From NCBI GenBank assembly GCA_003086435.1, contig QEFD01000178.1:1-11758 (forward strand): a stretch of DNA of 11,758 nt, read 5' to 3'. The notes under the pieces are model-generated. The model was not told where the DNA came from and did no database searches. It was given only the letters and a program-made list of their open reading frames with translations. This DNA comes from Acidianus hospitalis (GTDB lineage: Archaea; Thermoproteota; Thermoprotei_A; Sulfolobales; Sulfolobaceae). Positions 7,679 to 11,758 of the stretch are shown piece after piece. Positions within the stretch are counted from its first letter, which is position 1; every line of letters begins with the position of its first letter. Made by a program: the position numbers and the translations under genes.

Positions 7679-9292
7679 TTACTTCTTCTCAAATGCCCTT
7701 ATTAATGCTGACTTTACGTTATGTAAAGGTACTTCTATCTTATCTAATCTTGGTGCTTCTAACGTTGATGCTATGAATGATACTGCATTATCTAAACTTA
7801 CTCCCTCAAAATTCTGCGTCTTTCCTTTTAATAGTGTTAATACTAGGTCTCCTAACCATAATAGGGTTGATGTATCAGCAATCATTGCCCCTAAGCTTGC
7901 TATTATTTCTGGAGTAACATAAGCAGAAATTAACGGGTAAATTTCTGCCTTTCTTACTAGTCCAGCTAATCCTAGCGCATCGAAGCCTACTACTACCATT
8001 GCTGTTCCTATCATGTAACCTACCATATGAATCCAGCCTAACTTGTTGGAGTACCACATTCTTCCGGTTAGCATTGGTACCATGTAATAGAGAGTTGCAA
8101 ATCCTGCTGGAACAATTGACCAGAATATCATTGCGTGGAAGTGTCCAACTACCCACATACTATCGTGGATTATTGCGTCAAAGCTTATATCACCATTTGC
8201 AATCCCTGTTACTCCAGCAGCTATTGCTCCTGCAAAGCTAATTGATATCCATGCCGTAATCAAGTTCATCTTTACTTGCGCTCCTTTAACCGTTGCCCAT
8301 AAGTTGAAGAACGTCATCATTGATGGTACAACGACACCATATGTTAATACTTCTTGTAAAATTTTCAAGTATACTGGTAAGTCTACCATGTATAAGTGGT
8401 GTATTGGCACGTTATTAGAGAATACTAAGTATAAGAGTGCTGCTACTCTTCCCATTTTATCGCTATATAATGGTCTTCCGGCTAAGAGAGGTATTAAGTA
8501 ATACATTGCACCAACTGCCGGCATCCAAGTTATGTACACGATTGAGTGCCATAATATTCCGAAGGCAATTTGGTTGGATATTACGTTTAGTCCTACAAGC
8601 CCATAGTAGTTTAATATATCCCATGTATTAGCTGCAACTTCTCCGCTCCATCCTATTGCTATCATTAATGATGTCATTAATACGAAGACTCCAAATATTG
8701 GTAGTTTTTCTTTGTACGTCTTAGTTGCAAGATAATAGTGATAAATTATCCATATAACATATATGTAAACACCTATATCCATTAATTCCCAGCCGAAGAA
8801 CCATAGCGGAGATACTACGTCTTGTGAATATGCAGGTAATCCATAAGGTGACAAGTAATACCAGCTCTCTGCTGGGAAGTAATTATCGTTGAACGTTGGA
8901 TACGCAACTATTGGTCCTTCAAGTAACATGAATGCTATGTTAAATAATATGAATCCGATATTAAGGAACCACTTTGCTCTTGGTTGGAAGTGTAATATCT
9001 TGTAAGATAGAAATACAAAGATAGCAATTTCCAACTGTACTGCAAAGCCGAATAAGTCTCTCATTGCATGTAATCCTATTCCTGCATAATACTCTTGTGA
9101 AGTTAGAACAAGAGTCTGAGACACTCCCCAACTTAGTTCTTGAATTCTTACCATCAATGCATCAATGATACCTAGAATTCCCCAGACTAAGCTCAGTACT
9201 ATCATTGCCATCGTTATTCTGCTTACCCAGTCTTTATCCAATTGGAATACAGCATTAACTAAGTTAATTAAACCTTTTGAAACTGAACTCAT
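7679..9292 (-). CDS. Heme-copper terminal oxidase subunit I (B-type, SoxB/DoxB-like)
   Basis: This is the catalytic subunit of a membrane respiratory oxidase that reduces O2 to water with electrons from quinol or a copper protein. All metal ligands are present: H75 and H386 for the low-spin heme, H384 for the high-spin heme, and H249, H298 and H299 for CuB, with Y253 placed for the His-Tyr cross-link. The family HD pair precedes them (H376-D377). The helix VI motif is WHSIVY rather than the HPEVY with a preceding Glu seen in A-type enzymes, placing it in the B family, like archaeal SoxB and DoxB. The 537-residue length and about 12 helices fit. No subunit II, cytochrome or Rieske gene adjoins it, unlike classical sox/dox operons. 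ATG 9292 is supported by an upstream TATA element. SoxB, DoxB and FoxA paralogues are not separable by eye. Confidence 0.93.
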   Translation of the reverse strand: MSSVSKGLINLVNAVFQLDKDWVSRITMAMIVLSLVWGILGIIDALMVRIQELSWGVSQTLVLTSQEYYAGIGLHAMRDLFGFAVQLEIAIFVFLSYKILHFQPRAKWFLNIGFILFNIAFMLLEGPIVAYPTFNDNYFPAESWYYLSPYGLPAYSQDVVSPLWFFGWELMDIGVYIYVIWIIYHYYLATKTYKEKLPIFGVFVLMTSLMIAIGWSGEVAANTWDILNYYGLVGLNVISNQIAFGILWHSIVYITWMPAVGAMYYLIPLLAGRPLYSDKMGRVAALLYLVFSNNVPIHHLYMVDLPVYLKILQEVLTYGVVVPSMMTFFNLWATVKGAQVKMNLITAWISISFAGAIAAGVTGIANGDISFDAIIHDSMWVVGHFHAMIFWSIVPAGFATLYYMVPMLTGRMWYSNKLGWIHMVGYMIGTAMVVVGFDALGLAGLVRKAEIYPLISAYVTPEIIASLGAMIADTSTLLWLGDLVLTLLKGKTQNFEGVSLDNAVSFIASTLEAPRLDKIEVPLHNVKSALIRAFEKK

Positions 9293-9312
9293 GCATGTTA
9301 ATGAACTTTTAG

Positions 9313-9330
9313 GGAATATATTTTTTATAT
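9313..9330 (-). promoter_or_regulatory. TATA element of the oxidase gene
   Basis: On the minus strand ATATAAAAAATATATTCC lies about 21-38 bases before ATG 9292, the expected place for the TATA box of a leaderless or short-leader message. The surroundings are extremely A+T rich, so the exact box is uncertain. Confidence 0.45.
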
Positions 9331-9585
9331 CGTCTGAAATATATACGTTTTCTAACTTTTTGATAAATCTTTTTAGAGAGCTATCTAAATTAAGTTTACA
9401 TTGTTACCATTGTCTGTAATGAATAAATAAAAACTAGAATAAATGTATTTTTAATATATAATGAATATAATCCGATAAAACTAATCTGAAAAGAATTAAC
9501 TCTTTTAGTCTCGTTATTTTTAATTGACTAAATATAGTTTTAGTACATATCATGTTTATGCGACATTATTAATGCATTTTATTGA
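9331..9585. other. A+T-rich intergenic DNA, no gene seen
   Basis: Together with the foldback at 9586-9704 this makes up most of the 425-base gap between the oxidase promoter and the next gene. Stops are dense in all frames, base composition is very A+T rich, and I see no ORF, tRNA or clear repeat. It may carry upstream control sites for the oxidase. Confidence 0.5.
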
Positions 9586-9704
9586 TTATCGTATAACTAA
9601 TGACTACTCACGAGGAGGAGAGTGATAAAAGTTAGATGGAAGGATAGTAGCGTTTCCCTCAACTAAGGCGAATGTGCGTGAGTCATTAAGAAGTTATGTG
9701 ATGG
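9586..9704 (+). other. Long imperfect foldback, candidate plus-strand structured RNA
   Basis: ATAACT (9593-9598), AATGACT (9599-9605) and CACG (9609-9612) pair with AGTTAT (9692-9697), AGTCATT (9681-9687) and CGTG (9677-9680). That gives 17 Watson-Crick pairs interrupted by a 3-base and a 4-base bulge. Outward, 9586-9592 continues to pair with 9698-9704, but only if G-U pairs are allowed in the plus-strand RNA. On the minus strand these would be A-C mismatches, which favours a plus-strand transcript. The inside carries shorter pairings (GAGG with CCTC 9657-9660, or GGAA 9638-9641 with TTCC 9654-9657). It could be a small RNA, or a small palindromic mobile element relic. No C/D box or tRNA pattern fits. 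Confidence 0.45.
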
Positions 9705-9717
9705 GTAAACACTCGCT

Positions 9718-10143
9718 TTATTTTCTCTTCCTTATCTCAACGAGAACTACTCCTGCTCCTATTATGAATAATAGGACAGAGAAAAGGAATTCGTAAAATT
9801 TACTACTGCATAAGGCTTCTATAGTATACTTGACTACGCTTATGGTTTGATTATTGTTATTTAAAAATACTAGCAAACTATTTTGACCATTACTTTTAAC
9901 TAAAGCAATGTACTTCCCGTCTGCCCCATAAGTATTTATGACAGATCCATTAATAATTTTTAGGCTAACGTTTCCTCCGCATATTTTATAATAAATGAAG
10001 GTTATTGGCGAGTTAATTCTCATCGTATATCCGTCATTTGGGTTCAATTTTACCTCTTTATAATGATCTTGCGAATAAAATACTAATGCTGAGATAGATA
10101 TCAGCATCAGCAAGATTCCTATTATTATTCTATTCACAAGCAT
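9718..10143 (-). CDS. Hypothetical protein anchored by N- and C-terminal membrane helices
   Basis: This roughly 141-residue protein is unrecognised. It has hydrophobic helices near residues 6-22 and about 118-136, the second followed by a basic EIRKRK tail. Between them an Asn-rich, strand-like domain of about 90 residues would face outside; it contains potential N-glycosylation sequons (GNVSLK, NNQTIS) and two cysteines. Possible starts are GTG 10146, ATG 10143 and GTG 10137; ATG 10143 is chosen. A TATA-like CTTTTATAAT at 10158-10167 (minus strand) sits only about 15-25 bases upstream, which fits ATG 10143 or the next GTG. It lies 25-28 bases behind the racemase-family gene and may be read with it or from its own promoter. 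Confidence 0.65.
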   Translation of the reverse strand: MLVNRIIIGILLMLISISALVFYSQDHYKEVKLNPNDGYTMRINSPITFIYYKICGGNVSLKIINGSVINTYGADGKYIALVKSNGQNSLLVFLNNNNQTISVVKYTIEALCSSKFYEFLFSVLLFIIGAGVVLVEIRKRK

Positions 10144-10171
10144 CACTACATTCTGTCATTATAAAAGTTTT

Positions 10172-10852
10172 CTATCTTAATTCAAACCCTGGCGTAATAC
10201 CTTTCACTTTAATCTTTTGCAAAGCCTTCCACATTGCTGCAACGTTTTCTGTTACAATAGGCATTCCCAAATCTTCGTGCAAGTATTGTGATGCCTCAAA
10301 AGTTGATAATGCTGTGCAAGCAATGTAAACAGCATCTGCCTTAAGTACGTCTTCCAAATTCCTTTTTACTAATCTGTAGATTGTAAATACCGGAGTATTT
10401 GAAATATCAACACCCTTAATCTTACCTAGACCGTCAAAGCCAGTTACCTCAAATCCTTGCGATTTTATCCACGATACTTCCTCCAAAGTCCTCTCCTTTA
10501 TATAAGGAGTACCCACCCAAACCTTCTTAACTCCTAACTTTCTTAGTACTTCAACTACAGCTTCTTCAGGTATTACGACATCCTTAATTATTTCCTTAAT
10601 AATGTTACCGTGCTTATGAGTCCCATAAGTTCTACCGTAAATTATTACGTCGGAAACTTCGTGTAGTAAGTAGTAAGTTTCCTTAATTTCCTGTCTAAAA
10701 GCCTCAACGTCAGTAGGCTCACAACCCTTTGTAGGCTTCATTCTGGTAACATGTATTGTAACTCCTTCCGGAGCCATTTTCCACAAGTCGTATTCCATTG
10801 CAGCATTATTTGCTGGAATAATTACTCCTATTCTACCTCTTCCTCCAGGCAT
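10172..10852 (-). CDS. Asp/Glu racemase-superfamily protein (maleate isomerase / arylmalonate decarboxylase-like)
   Basis: This 226-residue protein has the two-domain fold of the Asp/Glu/hydantoin racemase superfamily. It opens with [18 protein letters not shown] (6-23), the start typical of maleate cis-trans isomerase and arylmalonate decarboxylase relatives. In two-cysteine members each half carries one catalytic Cys. Here the second is present (C179 in YIACTAL), but the first-half site reads [11 protein letters not shown] (72-82), with Arg74 where racemases and isomerases have Cys. T75 and Y76 occupy positions that line the carboxylate-binding pocket in the decarboxylase. A single-Cys layout argues against racemisation by the usual two-base route and leaves decarboxylase, lyase or another activity open. 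ATG 10852 begins right at the fold; a leaderless promoter lies upstream, shared divergently with the 10890 gene. Confidence 0.82.
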   Translation of the reverse strand: MPGGRGRIGVIIPANNAAMEYDLWKMAPEGVTIHVTRMKPTKGCEPTDVEAFRQEIKETYYLLHEVSDVIIYGRTYGTHKHGNIIKEIIKDVVIPEEAVVEVLRKLGVKKVWVGTPYIKERTLEEVSWIKSQGFEVTGFDGLGKIKGVDISNTPVFTIYRLVKRNLEDVLKADAVYIACTALSTFEASQYLHEDLGMPIVTENVAAMWKALQKIKVKGITPGFELR

Positions 10853-10889
10853 GGATAAGATTATAATGCCAATTTAGATAAAACTATTT
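10853..10889. promoter_or_regulatory. Compact divergent promoter (37 bases)
   Basis: Two genes diverge from this gap. For the plus-strand GTG at 10890, TTATAAT at 10861-10867 lies 23-29 bases upstream. For the minus-strand ATG at 10852, GTTTTATCTAAA (10873-10884 read in reverse) lies about 21-32 bases upstream. Both fit leaderless transcripts, with each TATA box next to the start of the opposite transcript. The two genes probably cannot be fired freely at the same time. Confidence 0.55.
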
Positions 10890-11588
10890 GTGTTAAAGAA
10901 AAAAATTATCAGAGCAATTGACGATTTCTTCCAGTATAAGAAATCTGGAGATGACGAAATCCTTGACGAAGTTTTAGATAAAATTGAATATAAGGATAAG
11001 TATGTAATAATAGATGGAGAAGAGAAAATAAAAGTTGATAAAAAGAAGGATGTAGTAGGAGTATTTTTAGCAAATATTCCTTATATAATTCTGGGCCCTG
11101 GAGAAATACATGACGATTTGCCTGAAAAAGTTAGAAAAATACAATCTGGAGCAATCAAACTCTTAGAAATAGGGGGATTTAACGAGATCGCTACTTTAGA
11201 AATTTACTTAGTTATGGAAATGTCTTTGAGGGTCTTATATAGTGAATGGTTAAAGAAGGCCGAATATATAAAATATGGAAAAAAGAAGGTTAAGGTGAAA
11301 AACTTGGATTATCGTAAACTTAAATTACTCCTGAAAAGAAAGGGCTGGAGTAAATATAAGGTAAAAGTTAACGGCGAAGTGTTTCCTTATTCTCAAGGTT
11401 CTCTTTTAGCCTGGGCTGAAAGGTTTATGGATGATAAGACTAGCTTAGCTTTTAGGTTAGCGATTAACGTAAGGAATTTATTAGCTCACGGAGAATTTGA
11501 ATGGAACCTTTATCCTACAATGAGGTCATTGGAGTCTGCTTCAAAAGCCTCTTGGTTGTTGTTCGAGAAATTAAGGAGATATGGTTAA
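10890..11588 (+). CDS. Hypothetical protein with HEPN-like C-terminal motif
   Basis: This is a 232-residue cytoplasmic protein. The N-terminal ~60 residues are very charged with helical and strand segments. From about residue 95 it reads as long helices: [20 protein letters not shown] (101-120), a basic Lys-rich region (122-160), then [21 protein letters not shown]. Near the C-terminus [10 protein letters not shown] holds R195-N196 and H200, the R-x4-H (RNxxxH) motif that forms the nuclease site of HEPN domains, placed at the head of the last helices as in that superfamily. This suggests an RNase, possibly a toxin or stress factor, but family membership rests on one motif. No MNT nucleotidyltransferase partner is seen in the window. 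The start is GTG 10890, backed by TTATAAT 23-29 bases upstream. A T-rich run at 11616-11624 may end the transcript. Confidence 0.75.
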   Translation: MLKKKIIRAIDDFFQYKKSGDDEILDEVLDKIEYKDKYVIIDGEEKIKVDKKKDVVGVFLANIPYIILGPGEIHDDLPEKVRKIQSGAIKLLEIGGFNEIATLEIYLVMEMSLRVLYSEWLKKAEYIKYGKKKVKVKNLDYRKLKLLLKRKGWSKYKVKVNGEVFPYSQGSLLAWAERFMDDKTSLAFRLAINVRNLLAHGEFEWNLYPTMRSLESASKASWLLFEKLRRYG

Positions 11589-11627
11589 ATAGAAAAGCGT
11601 TAAACTTACTCCGGTATTTTTCTTTAC

Positions 11628-11758
11628 ATGGATTTAGAAAAGGAAATAGCTTACTGGAGATGTCATAATAAGCCGGTAATTTTCATAGCGAAGACGTTGA
11701 ATATAAGCTGTGACGAAGTGAGAAAAGTACTTAACTCGTGGAAAGAAGAAACTAGGGA
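11628..11758 (+). CDS. Partial CDS, possible helix-turn-helix protein (runs off window)
   Basis: An open frame of 43 codons runs from ATG 11628 to the window end with no stop. It begins MDLEKEIAYWRCHNKP. The visible part reads as helices: one ending near residue 13, then VIFIAKTLNISCDEVRKVL (17-35), which has the helix-turn-helix rhythm of small DNA-binding domains (IAKTLNIS, then an amphipathic recognition helix). A weak TATA-like GTTAAACTTA (11599-11608) lies about 20-29 bases upstream, and the gap from the HEPN-like gene is 39 bases. It may be a regulator in the same neighbourhood. Function is inferred from a short fragment only. Confidence 0.5.
   Translation, partial: MDLEKEIAYWRCHNKPVIFIAKTLNISCDEVRKVLNSWKEETR

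Noticed and set aside
7612..7692. N-terminal 27-residue extension of the FAD oxidoreductase
   Set aside because: It overlaps the oxidase stop and terminator T-runs, and the Rossmann strand starts right at ATG 7611, so the extension is unlikely to be translated.
8304..8631. Short plus-strand frames opposite the oxidase
   Set aside because: They are antisense to the region encoding the CuB ligands and have no independent evidence.
9593..9704. C/D box sRNA or tRNA in the foldback region
   Set aside because: GTGATAA and GTGATGG resemble C boxes, but no CTGA D box is suitably placed and no cloverleaf can be drawn.

Overview
The window looks like chromosomal DNA from a thermoacidophilic crenarchaeon of the order Sulfolobales (Sulfolobus, Acidianus or Sulfurisphaera type). 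The evidence is low-GC DNA with many AGG/AGA and ATA codons, starts that usually have a TATA-like box about 20-30 bases upstream and no clear Shine-Dalgarno (leaderless style), a Sulfolobales-type TnpB remnant, and a B-family heme-copper oxidase with a SoxB/DoxB-like layout. The order is an inference; no rRNA or tRNA gene is present to confirm it.

Region 1 (1-1450) is mobile-element debris. A TnpB gene (IS200/IS605 type) lacks a usable start and carries a -1 frameshift and a nonsense codon, yet keeps its RuvC residues and zinc finger. Its 3' end retains three consecutive hairpins resembling the right end/omegaRNA of such elements. Left of it, the minus strand carries a similar nested hairpin, possibly a second element end, followed by an 11-bp perfect inverted repeat.

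Region 2 (1499-4663) holds uncharacterised genes: a two-helix membrane protein with a soluble tail converging on a small membrane protein; a 353-residue soluble protein with a His-Cys-Gly-Gly-His cluster; and an overlapping pair encoding a secreted or anchored beta-rich protein and a four-helix membrane protein, preceded by a 9+9 palindrome.

Region 3 (4684-9292, all minus strand) is mostly recognisable metabolism. Reading 5' to 3' there is a catalytically complete heme-copper oxidase subunit I without other oxidase subunits nearby, a phytoene-desaturase-like FAD oxidoreductase, a DUF84 inosine/xanthosine triphosphatase, and an MFS-type transporter 21 bases behind the DUF84 gene.

Region 4 (9293-11758) begins with a 425-base gene-poor stretch holding a long imperfect foldback on the plus strand. 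It continues with a membrane-anchored hypothetical protein and an Asp/Glu racemase/arylmalonate decarboxylase-family protein that has Arg in place of the first catalytic cysteine. The latter is divergent, across only 37 bases, from a protein with a HEPN-like RNLLAH motif. The window ends inside a possible helix-turn-helix gene.

I see no CRISPR array, no multi-gene defence island and no clearly new system. The best leads are the foldback at 9586-9704, the retained omegaRNA-like end of the dead tnpB, the HEPN-like gene, the racemase-fold protein with a missing cysteine, and the His-Cys-Gly-Gly-His protein.
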